From Aphrophora alni (lineage: Eukaryota > Arthropoda > Insecta > Hemiptera > Aphrophoridae): a DNA stretch of 64,000 bases. Made by a program: the position numbers and the translations under genes. The stretch lies in contig OY740772.1 of NCBI GenBank assembly GCA_963513935.1, positions 104,555,989-104,619,988 on the forward strand. Reading direction: 5' to 3'. Shown here in pieces: positions 36,471 through 48,576 of the stretch. The first letter of the stretch is position 1; each line of letters begins with the position of its first letter. The notes under the pieces were generated by a model that had not been told where the DNA came from, did no database searches, and saw nothing but the letters and a program-made list of their open reading frames with translations.

Positions 36471-38434
36471 TTTCATTTTTGTTTATTTGTAATGTCTTTG
36501 AGACAGCCGCTATGAATAGCTCAAATATTAATTATTAAACACACATTAGCCATCCAATCGTCACGTGTGATAGCCAAACATTTGTCCACCAGAGGCTAAC
36601 GGTTGTCCAGATCCCACGTCTACTGAACTTCCTCAGTTCAAGTTACCTCTAGTGTCCGTCTGTTCGACCACTTCCGGTGTTACCATTCCCTTGTCTGTCA
36701 CAACAGTTTTTATACTGTTTACTGCAGGTGCTAGTTTTTGTGTGGTAACTATTTGTAAAGTTTTATCATTATGAATAAATGATGCAAAACGACTCTACTA
36801 ACTTTTTCACACTTAATCACAAAACTAAATTACAACATTTCTTGTGAAAATGCCTTTATCTGTGTGGAAGAAAAGTGGAAATAAAAGTGAATTTAAATAT
36901 ATAAAAAGATGTATTTGTTTATGCCACAATTCGGCCTAAGGGTAAATCAAATTAATCAAGATTGTAATGTTAGCAGTCTCTACCCCCCTTTTTATTTTTG
37001 GACAATTATTTATAATTTGTAATTTTTTACATATTTGTTTAACTTACATAATTTAAAGTTTAGGTAATTAATTTTGACATGACAAAAAAATTGATTTTTT
37101 TTCCCCCAGATAATTTCCGAACCGGTCTTTTTAGGACATTGAAAACATTACGTTTTCTTTGGTTTATTAGAGGTTTAAGTTTTAAGTTTAATTTGATCAA
37201 AAACGTTAAGTTGATTTTGAGATAAACTAACAAAAGAAAAATTGCCTCAATATACCAACCAAAATATGTCCACAAACTCAATCTAATCAAAATCGGACAA
37301 TTCGTTAAAGCTGTAATAATAACGTATTTAACAAAAACTATTTACAATTCAAAGCTAAAAATAATAACTTGAAAATGTGTGTAAATTAAGACAATACTAT
37401 GTCTGTCGGAGGTGTCAAAAAATAAACATATAATTTTTTTTTTAAATCAACTGAAACATTGAAATAAAACAAAATAGTTAACTTACTAACTGTAATTACA
37501 GGGAAAGGAAAATAAAACAAAATTTAAAAGGAAAAGAAAGTTCTATTGATTAATTTCTTTCTTGAAGAAGGTATTAATTAACTATTATTAAATTCCTTTA
37601 CAAGTTCATATCTATATGCCAATGCATGCTTACAAAATAAAACTTTAAATCCCTATAAGTGTCACGCCATTTCACCTGAAGCGTCAGAGCATCAATTATT
37701 CAAAACGTTAAAGTTTTTCTTGAAAAAATCATAGAAAATATAGAATAACAGAAAATATGACTTGGTTATATATAATTTCCTTCAAAAAGATATGGAGAAT
37801 CATAATAAATTGGTTATGACTAAAAAAATGACGGACTATGCATCTTGAAAGGGCAACCAAAGGAGCTCAAAATGCTGGACACCAAGCTGATTTTATAGGA
37901 TTAGATTAAAAAGACAGCCGATAAGGTGTGATCACAATGGAAGTTTTAAAGATAATGTAGATGACCCTAACCCGAACAAGTATTGCTGACGATCATGGCC
38001 CATTTCACTATGTGATATGATGTGGTACTTTGAGCTAACACAATCTGAACACAACTGTAACATCGCCGTACCGTACTGTATCGGTTCCGGTTGTTTTAAT
38101 GTGCGAGGCATCCCTATATATTACCTCCGAAAAGTAACCAGAGAAAAGCTCCAGTTGAAAAGGCCGCAACACAAACGGGGCGAAGTCCTACATGATGGAG
38201 AAACGGCGTGTAAGAGGGAGTGGGGTGATTCGAGAGGCATACGGACTGACAGGCTTAACAGGAACCTTGATGAATGTGTCAATAATTGACAGAGTGAGGT
38301 AAATGTTTTATCTAAAATAGTTTCTATCGGGACACGGTCTCCATCTAGACGTGCTATAAAAAATGGGGGACAAAAAAATGAAAAAGGATCGTACAAATTA
38401 AAATGAACAAAGAGTTTTATGGACAGCCCGACTT
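36471..38434. other. AT-rich non-coding stretch
   Basis: No supported gene. Near 36800-36860 R1 upstream text is seen (actttttcacacttaatcac). 38017-38400 is more balanced in composition and has overlapping 90-codon frames on both strands. Being just upstream of the LINE relic at 38435 it may be decayed LINE sequence, but no motif was recognised. Confidence 0.35.
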
Positions 38435-38679
38435 AGAACAGTCAAAGAAACACGATTCAGGTGGCTAGGCCTTGTGTAGAGAATGGAGAAAGGAATGAGA
38501 GTAAAGAAAATTTATGTTGGAAGATCAGGAGACAGAAGAAAAGTTGTTGATACTGGCTCGATGACGTGGAGGCAAGTGTAATGGCAATGAGGGGTGGAGT
38601 CAGAAGATGAAGAAGGATCTCTCAATATAGAAAGGAATAACGGAAATTCTTGAAAGACGTCAAGACGCACCTAGGGTTG
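38435..38679 (+). pseudogene. LINE reverse transcriptase C-terminal tail relic
   Basis: Translation gives RTVKETRFRWLGLV, a stop, RMEKGMRVKKIYVGRSGDRR, a frameshift, then YWLDDVEASVMAMRGGVRR, a stop, RRISQYRKE, a stop and RKFLKDVKTHLGL. This matches the conserved RxRWLGHVxRM...GRP...RWxDDVExD...WRxxAxDRxxWRxxxxxAxxHxGL tail of RTE/Jockey-like LINE proteins. At least three stops and one frameshift make it non-functional. The catalytic RT core is absent. Confidence 0.8.
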
Positions 38680-39615
38680 GTCACACACTGGGTGTGCCAG
38701 AGAGACAGGAAAAGTCACACATTGCTTGTGTGAGTAGGTACTGCCAGCGATGTCTTGTTTAAAAAGATTTATCCATAGGAAACGAGCCTACATTGGTTTC
38801 AGCGCTGTCTAGGGGCTTTGTTTTCGACATGGTTCACTCACAACCCTCTAGGTAGCAGGACGTTTCAGAAATAAAAAATGTTCCAAGGTACACTATGCTC
38901 AAGGTACAACAGTCTCCCCTACTATCCCCCGTAAAAGACACCTACCAAATACCATACACAAATGTATCGTAATATTTTTATTTTAGAATTTAAACCATTC
39001 ACTCCTGATAGCACAGTATATTTCTGTTAAGTTAATATAAACTGTAATCCGAAGTTTATAACATTCAAAAGACATAAACGTCTCAAACAAACTCCACCTG
39101 TTCTCAGACTACGTGATTGGATTTCTCAAACATTCTTCTTTAAATAATATATACCCAACTGTAAAACATTGTAATGTTCCAACAGTTTGTTTATGTTGGC
39201 TATACTGTAAATGTTTAATCATGTCTAGGATATGGATTTAAGTACAGTAGATATAGGACAAGTCTTGTTAATATAATGAGGTTTTATCTGAATATTTATT
39301 ATATGGTACCATCTGTACTCTACAACGGCAAACTTATTATGGTAATTCCTTGCAATATCAGATAGGCTTAGTAAGGGGGATGGAAGAAAATATATATTGT
39401 GTACTTACGGATATAAACAATGGCGTTCTTACCTGAAACACAAAAAAGACACTGTAAAATAAATACATTAAGAGTAAATTAATTAAGATTGAGAGAGTAT
39501 CTTAATCCGGTTCCCTAAGAAACAGTGGAAATTAGAAATAGCGGAGGGAAAGAAAGAACGGGAAAACTGACTAAAATCAATACTTCATTGCAGTAATTAA
39601 AAGGACACTTTAATA
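38680..39615. other. Non-coding stretch
   Basis: No gene or repeat recognised. It may include the 3' tail of the LINE relic just upstream. Confidence 0.4.
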
Positions 39616-40248
39616 AAAAATATTGCACTAACTTTCTCACAGTCAAATCCACAGAACTAAAAACAACAAAAATTCGTCAAAATTTTCTTCAGAATTGTGT
39701 TTGTTCTATTACTTATGCAGTGAAGATGTCCAGGCCCGTATATTTCCCGATTTTCCCGCACATCCTGGAAATCTACCGTACGTACACTATTCAAAGTATA
39801 GGGTAAGTTTGGTAATCGAAAAAAAATGTTGACCTCCGAGTTTTGACTTATTTTCACGGCCTACGGTCTCAGTAAATTGAAAAATTGTTTTTTGACGTGC
39901 CGCCAATGTAATTTCAAACATTGACTTCCCATTAAAATGTGATTATCGTATAGCTAAGAAATCTGGCAGAGCCGAGTCATCGGGATGAGCATAACGAGTC
40001 ACTGAGCGAGCAAAGCGATCGAGACCATTCAATATAAACACATTTACGAGGCACGTTAGGGTCTAGACTACGTCAAGGCAGTAGTGATAAACACAAAATG
40101 AAGTTTAGAAAATCTACTGGATTAGACCTCTTGACCTACAAATACAATTTAACATTTCCTACAAGGGCAAAGACACCAACACTTGGGCATTATATTTAAA
40201 TGATCTGCTTGTATGATGGGGCTGGGTAAGTACCATGATGGCATTCAT
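39616..40248 (+). repeat. R1 family copy, short near-complete version
   Basis: Begins with the upstream segment (gcactaactttctcacagtc). It jumps quickly to B2 (gagccgagtcatcgggatga, acgagtcactgagcgagc) and B3 (atacaatttaacatttccta), and ends with ggggctgggtaagtaccatg at 40217-40236. Module D and most of B1 are missing or decayed. Confidence 0.7.
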
Positions 40249-41394
40249 CAAATTTGTTTTTCTTTAACAGAGATAGCAACCAACGTTTTATTTAGATCCT
40301 TAGAAATTCTTTTGAAAATAAATCGTAATTTTTGATCTTACAATAATCCGAATTTTGAGTTACGAATAAATTGTAAAAACGCCTCAAAATATGTCAAAAT
40401 AATTTACCATAGAAAATTACAGCACTGTGCAGATGAAAACGGATATTACCGTTAAAAACTCAACATAGATTTTCGAACCCCATTACATACTTTCTCTATA
40501 AATCTTTTCAACATACATTATATAGCAAGAAATGTATATACAAGAGAGTTCTTCACCGAGCAACATTCTCAACGATTTCACGTGATCGCCGAAGACATTT
40601 ACATTAAAGTCAACAAGAATGTACCGTTTATGTCAAGTCATGCTTCCAGTCATTAATTTAAAAAGACATAAAACAAACACAACAATAATTGTAGGTTAAG
40701 AGACCATTAGTTCTGATAAACTTAATTGATAAGACATTATTTCTTATTAGTCTAAGCCTAATGGGATGGTAGAAACTAAATCAAGTTAAGTTAAACAATT
40801 GATTAGTAACAGCCCGTTCATTTTCTCTTCCTCTCATTGGTTAACCTATCATTAAAGGTTAAAAAGGATTGACGTTTAAGAGTACTTTAAGCTGTAAATT
40901 ATAAGTGTAATGCAGTTTTAGCACACTTTGATAAAGTAAAAGATCTACTGCCATCAAATGTAAAAACATTAATTTTTCCATATTTCAATTATTCTGAAGC
41001 TGTGCTCAGAAACTAAAAAGTGCTCTAAATTATTGTTTACTTTACATTTTTTATTTGAAACGATATTGTTTCAGAATACTATAAACAAATTTCTGTTTTA
41101 ACACTTTTCGCAATGATCATATCCTGATGTTATTGCATGTTATTTAGCTCACTGGATTTATCTCGCTTATACCAAAGCATACAACTGTTATGTTTAATAA
41201 ATCGTTTGCATGTAGACTTTGGAATCTTTGCCGGAAAATATTAAAATAATAAAGAATCAAGCTGAGTTATAAATACTTTGAAGTACTGGTTTTCATGATA
41301 GTGTGCATGGTGTCTGGGCTGTTTCGGGGTAGTTATTTGATTGCATGTGTATGGTTGTGTTCTATTTTTTTTTTAGTTTTGTTTATTTAGCAAG
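40249..41394. other. AT-rich non-coding stretch
   Basis: No gene or repeat recognised. Confidence 0.4.
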
Positions 41395-42080
41395 TGTTAT
41401 ATGTTTATTTTTTATATTTTTAATACTTATTTTGTTGTAATTATTATATTATTTTTTTGTAATTTCATTTATAAATAACGAGACAATTTTTTTAATCATG
41501 ATATGTTTGATTTGATTATATATATATATATACAAAAATACAGGATGTGCAAAAAGTATCAGAAACCTACACCTTAAATCTAATTTTTGAAGCAACTATC
41601 AATTTTTCATCAGCTAATGAGGACAGCCTTCAGAGAGTCAGAAGAAAATCTTCAATAAGAGCATAGGTCGAGTTTTACATCATATTAAAGGTCTCTGTTC
41701 TGAGAATACAATGCCGCAAATCCGACCTCAAAAGGTTCACCCTATACACAATGACGGCTGTTTAAAGTTACTATGTTGGGCTTGTATTTGCTTTCTTGGT
41801 ATGAGTTACGTAAGTAAAACTCCCTGATAATCCACACTGAATGTAAGGATCAATTTTTTCTGAATAGTGAGCGAGTTCCGTGAGAACGGTCGGAGACCTT
41901 TTTAATGTATGCCTAGACCAACTAGCACATCAAATTAAAAATAATATATAATTATCAAATCAAACATATAAAATTATTTAAAACATTGTCTACTTATTTA
42001 CAAATAAAATTACAAAAAATAGATAAAACACAATAATTACAACAATAAAATAAATATTTTAAAAAAATAATAAATTTCTA
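41395..42080. mobile_element. Inverted-repeat element with about 130-bp AT-rich arms
   Basis: The left arm, about 41395-41525 (ttgttgtaattattatatta, aatttcatttataaataacg, atgtttgatttgattatata), is an inverted copy of about 41940-42075 (aatcaaacatat, acaaataaaattacaaaaaa, aattacaacaataaaataaa). The 410-bp interior starts with tacaggatgtgcaaaaagta, itself a MITE-like end, so a second element may be nested there. No coding potential. Confidence 0.65.
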
Positions 42081-42425
42081 AATTAAAAAAAAAAAAATAA
42101 GGGGAAAAATATATTTAGGCGAATACCATTGCGGCCATCAACGCCTAAAAAAATTACGATAATTAAATATAAATACAAATTAAAAAACTAACAAATTAAT
42201 CAAAATCCAAGTGAGATTATATAAAACTTACAAAACCAACAACAAAAAATTTAGTTAACAATATAAAATAGATTGAAGCAACATATTACAAGGCTGTAAC
42301 TATTAAATTATTTCAATCTTATCAAAAACATTCAGGCGACGCAAGATGGGCGACACCCGATAAAGTATCCAAGCACCATCCCCCATCACCTGAACGGAAT
42401 TAGGTAGGATAAAAGTCTTACGAAT

Positions 42426-42608
42426 AAAAGATAATAAAACACAATTTTTTATTTTATTTTTTTATTTTGTACTATCCACTTTTTATTAGTCTAGCCGACC
42501 AATGGTTTCGCCTGCTAAGGCAATTGACGAGGCTGTATTACATACTAGACTAATAAAAAGTGGATAGTACAAAATAAAAAAAATTAAAAATTGTGTTTTA
42601 TTATCTTT
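42426..42608. repeat. Near-perfect hairpin with 65-bp arms
   Basis: Left arm 42426-42494 and right arm 42544-42608 are inverted copies (acactatccac-type core gtactatccactttttatta versus taataaaaagtggatagtac) differing mainly by a short deletion. The 49-bp loop reads ggtttcgcctgctaaggcaa then gacgaggctgta. This resembles the GTTTCxxC...CATCATCAG loop words of 29827, 47575 and 56555. No open frame. Confidence 0.85.
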
Positions 42609-43048
42609 AAACATGGAATTCCACCAAGAACCATCGGTCTCAACAGTTATGAAAAAAAAAAGAAAAGAAAAAAAAAAGTGTTACGAATACCTCTCAGAAA
42701 AACACAGTCAATTAGCGTGTGTTTTATTGTTAGAACTGTACAACAGAATGGACATTGCAGAGGATTCCTGTTCTATCAGTGTTAAAGTATTTTGTAATTA
42801 TTGAGGTTAAGTCGAATGGAGGACTCTGTGGTCCTAACTTATCCGTATAATATAAAGATTTGTACTATTTTATTGGTTAAACTGTACAAGCCATCTTGTT
42901 ATAACGTAGAATAATGAACAAATTTAACATATTATAGAACTTTTATAATAACTCAAAACAAAACAAATTGTTCGCCATCTTCTAAAAAAATTCGATACAG
43001 GACATTTTTCTACGGAGCTGTTATGGATACTTTAATTTCTCCATAAAA

Positions 43049-43096
<48 letters not shown>

Positions 43097-43429
43097 TGAT
43101 TTAAGAAATAGAAAATGAAGCTTAATCGCCGTCATTAAAAATTCGATTAAAATACGCTTATTAGGACGAGTGGAGTCATCAGCGGAACAAGTTTATTCCA
43201 TAGAAAGTTGGATTCACTCTTCTATACAAACTTAGCTTTCAAAAGAAACACATGGAAAAAAAATTGGTAACAAACAAAATTCTTTGTCATGTATATAAAG
43301 ATATTCTTCGGGAAATGTCGACAAATATATATTTTATTATATTATAATATAAAATATAAATTAAAATATAAATATAATTATATTTTTATATTTTAAAATT
43401 ATATAGGTTATACAGTAAATTTTTCAAAT
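42609..43429. other. AT-rich stretch with a TA microsatellite
   Basis: Includes a (AT)n run at about 43057-43095 and a second AT-palindromic patch at 43330-43400. The two overlapping frames at 42591-42804 are Lys-rich chance frames. Confidence 0.5.
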
Positions 43430-44260
43430 TTTATTTTAACGAAACAGTATTCTTCAATGAATCCTTATAACAGTTCTTCCCAGCTCATGGAGTGCCACAA
43501 GTACTGTATTGGCACCAGTATTATTCATTAGTTATATTAATGAATTTCTATTTTTAATTAATGGGATTCTATTTCCTGTTGAACTAGCTGCGAATATCGA
43601 AAATGAATCTGTTGAGAAAACTAAAAATGCATTAAACATTAAGAATACTATAATAAAAGACTGGTGTGCAGCTAACTCAATAAATATCAACAATGAAAAA
43701 GTCTGTGATTTAAGAATTAGTTTTAAGCGGGATGTATCAATTGTAAAATTTGAGGGTATATTCACAGAACGTAATTTAAAGTGGAAGAACCATATAAAAT
43801 ATGTTTATATATATTAAGAAAATTATACTATGAAATTGATTTAAACATTCTCAGGTACACTATACCATTTGACTTAAGAAACCATCATTTGGGGGTAATG
43901 ATTCCAATGCAATTGAACTTTTTATATTACAAAAATGGTGGTTAAGAGTAATATGGAGTGAGGCTCAAGAGCCTCCATTGTAATCCTTTGCTCACGAGCC
44001 TAGCTATTTTGACACTCCTACCAATTTATTTAACTGTTTATTATAATATGTTAATTAATAAACATAAACACTTTTTTGAACATAATGTTTCTATCTATGG
44101 CTATGAGACTATACAGGGTCTTTATCTCTGAAGTAATCATTGTCGTTATCAGTTAAATTAATTTTAACAGACTTCCTAATGATATAAAGCAAGTAAATAT
44201 ACAATCTTTTAAAATAATAACAAAGAGAGCATTGAGGGAGTTTACTAATCATTCGATGAT
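43430..44260 (+). pseudogene. Decayed LINE reverse transcriptase, palm to C-terminus
   Basis: The relic runs TKQYSSMNPYNSS, then after a frameshift HGVPQ (43489-43500), a small deletion, and LAPVLFISYINEFL, matching RKQYxSI...GVPQGSVLGPxLFxxYINDL. The ADD motif is degraded (LAANIENES). Downstream, IIKDWCAANSININNEKVC and VKFEGIFTERNLKWKNHIKYV match the NxWFxxNxLxLNxxKT and FLGVxIDxxLxWxxHI blocks. In broken frames ILTLLPIYLTVYYNMLINKH and LPNDIKQVNIQSFKIITKRA match the Jockey-type C-terminus. It is dead through multiple stops and frameshifts. The 102-codon open piece is 43509-43817. Confidence 0.85.
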
Positions 44261-44892
44261 TAGATATGTTATATGATTAGATATTATAGACCATGATAAA
44301 AAACCTCTTCATTATATTCTACGTAATATGTGTGTACTATTTCTTTTTGTTTATTGTTATTTATTTATATTTTCTTTTATAGTTTATTAATTGCTGCTGT
44401 ATTTATGACCTGCTTTAGTTAAATTATGTTATTTTCGGAAATTTTATTAATATATTAGTTATATATGTTATATATTAATATATTATATTAGACTATGTTA
44501 CACCACTTAATTGTTGCTGTGTGTTGTGTATTAGTTTTTATTTATTAAGTTAAAATACAGTACTAGGATTATGTTATGATGAAGCTGTACATTTCAAGTG
44601 GTTCTGGCAATAACGATAAATTTGATTTGATTTTGTGAACAAAATATTTTCAAAACTTTCCAAGCAGGGTTTCTAAAATCTTACTCCAAAATTGATAATA
44701 TACAGCGTCGCAAAAAAATGTATACACTATTTGAATGGTTGTTGCAATAAACGAACATAAATAGAAATCAAATCAAATCAGCTGATAGTTGACAACATCT
44801 GTTTTTTCAATGATGTTCAGTTGTCTTTTTACCAAAGTCGGTTTTGAAGTGTTTTTGGAAGACTGAGAATATTAAAGATTCAAAAACATTGG
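44261..44892. other. AT-rich stretch, probable LINE tail and transposon edge
   Basis: Very T/A-rich. tacagcgtcgcaaaaaaatg at about 44701 could be the left end of the transposon carrying the pseudogene at 44893, but no matching inverted end was found downstream. Confidence 0.4.
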
Positions 44893-45370
44893 AAAATGGA
44901 ATTTGAAACACCACTACTACAGAGAAAAACAATTACAAGAATTCGTGACAAGTTTAAAACCTATGGAAGTGTGAATGTAAACAAAGCTTTAGTGATGCAA
45001 ACCTTTACACGATCCCCAAAGAAATCTCTCACGCAAAGTTTTCGTGAAACTGGTATTATAAAAGGCAGTGTTCATAGAATTTTACAAGCTCATAAGTGGA
45101 GATCATACACCCCACGACTTCTATATGCATAAGTGAAGACAATTCAGACATGCGAGTAGTTTTGTGAATGGAAGAGGGACAAGTGCGAAACAAATAAAGG
45201 ATTTGAAGATTTAATTTTTTGGTTGGATGAAGAAGTCACCTTTAAACTTCATAAACACAGGAAACCCCTCACTACCTACTAATAGAGTACGAAGCTGTAG
45301 CTATTAAAAGAGCAAGAACCTTGGGAAATATCAATTAGAAAAGAAAGATCTACCCTCTCTAAATCCCTAC
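44893..45370 (+). pseudogene. Tc1/mariner (IS630-like) transposase relic
   Basis: The frame from 44896 reads METPLLQ-like text, then [14 protein letters not shown] and [20 protein letters not shown] with [20 protein letters not shown]. This is the paired helix-turn-helix region of insect Tc1/mariner-like transposases (compare [14 protein letters not shown] and SVHRILxxHKWKxYxPRLL). The first frame closes at 45132. In the same frame the sequence continues FCEWKRDKC and LIFWLDEEVTFKL, where the Asp aligns with the first catalytic residue of the DDE triad (WSDEAxFxL). A frameshifted KERSTLSK-like piece follows near 45340. The C-terminal half with the other acidic residues is missing. It is non-functional. 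Confidence 0.8.
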
Positions 45371-46115
45371 TTGAAATAAAAGTCAAATTTTTATTATAAT
45401 TGTTAGTGTTTGGTTTTTGAGGATGTATGTATCAATAATTTAACGCTATGTTTTTCTACTGTTTATTACATATATTTTAACTTTATAAATATATTTTGAT
45501 GGTAAAACTGAATGAACAGTTTATTTGAATTTTTCTACGTTTTATTAATAATTCCAGAAATCAAATTTTACGTTTCTATCACTAAATTAGATATAATCAA
45601 TATAAAAAGCTTAAGAATGGAAACATAAATTCAGAGCTAGAATAAAAACTCTGGTATTTCCTAAAATGACTTGGCGGTATTTATGGGATGTGAGTTGATC
45701 ACAATTCACAACACGTGTGCCGCTTCCTGTACAGGAGTAGTGAACTGACTGTACTGTTAATTAAATCTAATAATTAGTTGAAACTGCAATAATTCAACGA
45801 AAGACATCGCAGCTTAATGTCTTCAATTAACTTGAGGTCCTTTAATTTAACAACAGCTTCAACCTATCAGTAGTCTAAACTTTAGAAATAAACGTTGCAC
45901 ACACCTTGTAAGAAGATTAAAACTTTCTCAAACACCAAAGGAAATCTCACCATTGTATAAAGGAATAAAATATTTAAAAAAAGCTTATACACTTTGTGGT
46001 GTGTTAAAATCTCGAATCCGCTATACTGTTCAATTGAACCAAATTCTTTTAACGGCAACATGATGTTTTGATACACGATTGAACATCGTTCTCCAACCGC
46101 AATTCAGTGGCTTAA

Positions 46116-46146
<31 letters not shown>

Positions 46147-47129
46147 CTAATCTATCTCCAATTATTATTCACGAACACCCATAGGAAATATTTGAAATTT
46201 GACTTTTTTTTAATACTGCACTTTTAATGTTGCAATTGTGCGAGACCCATGTTACTGTACCAGTTTAACTTTGATTAACACCTCAATAGTCATCTAAGGA
46301 AATAGTCAGTCAATTGTACAACTGAATTTATGAGTGTCTAGGTTTCTTGTTTAAAAACAAGTCTTAAACTATTTTGAAGTTGTTTTATGTTGTGTTATAG
46401 TGTTCCATTGAGGTGAATATAATAGTCTACACTATTATCAAACTGAGAATGCGGCTGAATGGGTCGCTTCACTCACACAAGCGCAGAGGATTAGGTCGTC
46501 CGATGACCTACCCCCAAGCCACCCGTGTGAGTCACCTACTGAGCTTCACTTTATAAAACTTTAATTTATTTGATATTTGAAAATAAAATCTATAATATAT
46601 TTTTATTTTAAACATAATAACAAGAAAAATAAGAAGAAACAACGTGTAATTTACTTAATTATAGCCCAAAATACATACTACTAATTGTTTATTTAATCCA
46701 TACCTTAATCACAATGTTTTTAAATTGAAATATATGTTTTTTCAATAAAAAAAATTATTTTTTTTGTTTATTTTCAATTTTAGTACGAATTTTTTTGTTG
46801 TTTTCAACATTATTCTCCGTATTACTGTTGCTTAGATGAGCAAATGTTAAATTTACAAAAAATAAATTGTGTAAATGCCAATATTACCGTTTTTAATACA
46901 TATTTATTCATACACAGTTTATCACAATGTAAATAATAAAGTAAAAGTAATAGTTTTATACTATTATTATATTGTGCTCTTTTGTTTAGTTAAAATCGAA
47001 AAGTACATATTTTTCGACAAAGATATAGGATAGTATTTCTTACTCAGACTTGTTAATCTGTCAATCATTTTGTAGCAAACATTGTTGATTTTGGACTCTA
47101 TTAAAGTAAATTATACATTGTTTGGTATC
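45371..47129. other. AT-rich stretch with a T27 run and a possible LINE scrap
   Basis: The minus-strand frame at 45882-46076 (MYQNIMLPLKEFGS...VRFPLVFEKVLIFLQGV) faintly resembles the post-RT region of Jockey-like LINEs (KxxRFPxxLLFKExxVL). This is weak. A 27-base T run lies at 46116-46142. A small GC-richer patch at 46440-46550 has no recognised content. Confidence 0.4.
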
Positions 47130-47340
47130 ATTTTTCTTGTAATTAAGTGTAGAAAAAAACATATTACAGATTTTATTTAAAACAATTAAAATTAGACTAA
47201 ATGAAAGTTTGATCAACTGAAAGCACAGTATGTAACTCATGTGAATGGGCCACGGCAAGTCCTAATACTCTACGCACCTGTGTTAGAGTGAGGCTACACT
47301 TCGTTCAGCTTATTCCGCTTTTGATAGTAGTATAGTGCAG
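47130..47340 (+). repeat. R3 dispersed repeat, copy 2
   Basis: Aligns by eye with 22893-23131 in the same orientation (cttgtaattaagtgtagaaa, gtcctaatactctacgcacc, cttcgttcagcttattccgc). Copy 2 lacks the gtgtgatggcgcgtgcg stretch of copy 1. Confidence 0.75.
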
Positions 47341-48462
47341 TATGAGTCTCACACAATTAAAACATTAAATGTGCAAAAAGTGTCAAATTTCAAACATTTC
47401 CTATGGGCGTTCGTGAAGAACTGGAGATACGTGAGAGATATGAAAAACTATATTAATCAAAACTCATTGTGTTTGTATCCAAGTCACTCTTTTTTATATA
47501 ATAAAAGAACAATAATGTCCGTCTATGTGACTTTTTTAATAATAAAGTAGTTACTTTATAATCATATGACGCGTTTCGGAACTCGTTCCATCTTCAGAAA
47601 ATCGCTCTGCTGAGGTCGTTAAAACATTAAAATAAATTATTACACAACACATATATCGCAACACATATACACATACACGCGCACATTAACACAGAAAATA
47701 TCAACGCGTGTGCACACCCATCGAATACGTTTAATACAAAAAAAATTGAAACCAATATGGTGGATTCAAGTAACCGGTAGAAAAATTTAATCCCATAAAA
47801 CGTATTACACAAACTTTATTTAGTACGAAATCGATACGAAACTGTGTAATAAAACGAGGGAGGGGGTAAGATACTTTATGTCCACTCTAGAACATACGAT
47901 CGGTACTCCCGTTTGGTCGTATAAATATTCAGACAGGTTGAATTGCAACTTCAGTCAATTAATCAATAGGGTAAAAGTAAGGTAGTCATCTGTTATTCAT
48001 ACATTACACATTCCCTACAAATTACAGGGATCAAACGTAATGTTATCAATAACGGTAACCGCCTGATCTGCGTAGCCGGCAAGTTCTATGGTAATTGAAT
48101 ACCCTCAGGTAGTCAATGATTACTGTAATTTCCTTGTTTAAATACTGACATTACAAGTAGGAGGCTGTACTTCTGAGTAATAGCCTAGCTGTCGGGTATT
48201 CTGTGAAAATTACCACAATGTAAGCTTTTTGATTTGTTTGTTTGGAACATTCTGTGTATATAATAATATTTATAAACACAAATTATATTACATCTCGATT
48301 TAATTAGGGGGTCCATTTTGTTATTTTCCAAATTATTCACGAACTACTGGTTTGGTTTGATCGTTAGTTATGTTTACTAGTGAAATATGCTCAGTTATTG
48401 ATTTATCCAGTCGCATATTATAAGTAGCACAGCGGAGGGATATTAAATCAATACATCAGAGA

Positions 48463-48463
<1 letters not shown>
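47341..48463. other. Non-coding stretch
   Basis: No gene. acgcgtttcggaactcgttc followed by atcttcag at 47571-47600 resembles the loop motif of the hairpins elsewhere. ggaacattctgtgtatat at 48246 is a MITE-like end. Confidence 0.4.
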
Positions 48464-48506
<43 letters not shown>

Positions 48507-48576
48507 TATTCTAAAAGTCTTATTTATAGCATTGATTTAACAAACTAAATAGCCATCGCCATGGTATGATTTGAAG
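48464..48576 (+). repeat. Segment S: TA microsatellite plus 75-bp unique tail
   Basis: tacat, then a long (AT)n run to about 48502, then gtattattctaaaagtctta to tatgatttgaag at 48576. The same text, with a shorter TA run, lies in the palindrome spacer at 52296-52388 in the same orientation. Only the TA length visibly differs, so one is a recent copy of the other. Confidence 0.9.

Noticed and set aside
44893..45370. Active transposase gene
   Set aside because: In-frame stops, a frameshift and loss of the C-terminal catalytic half.
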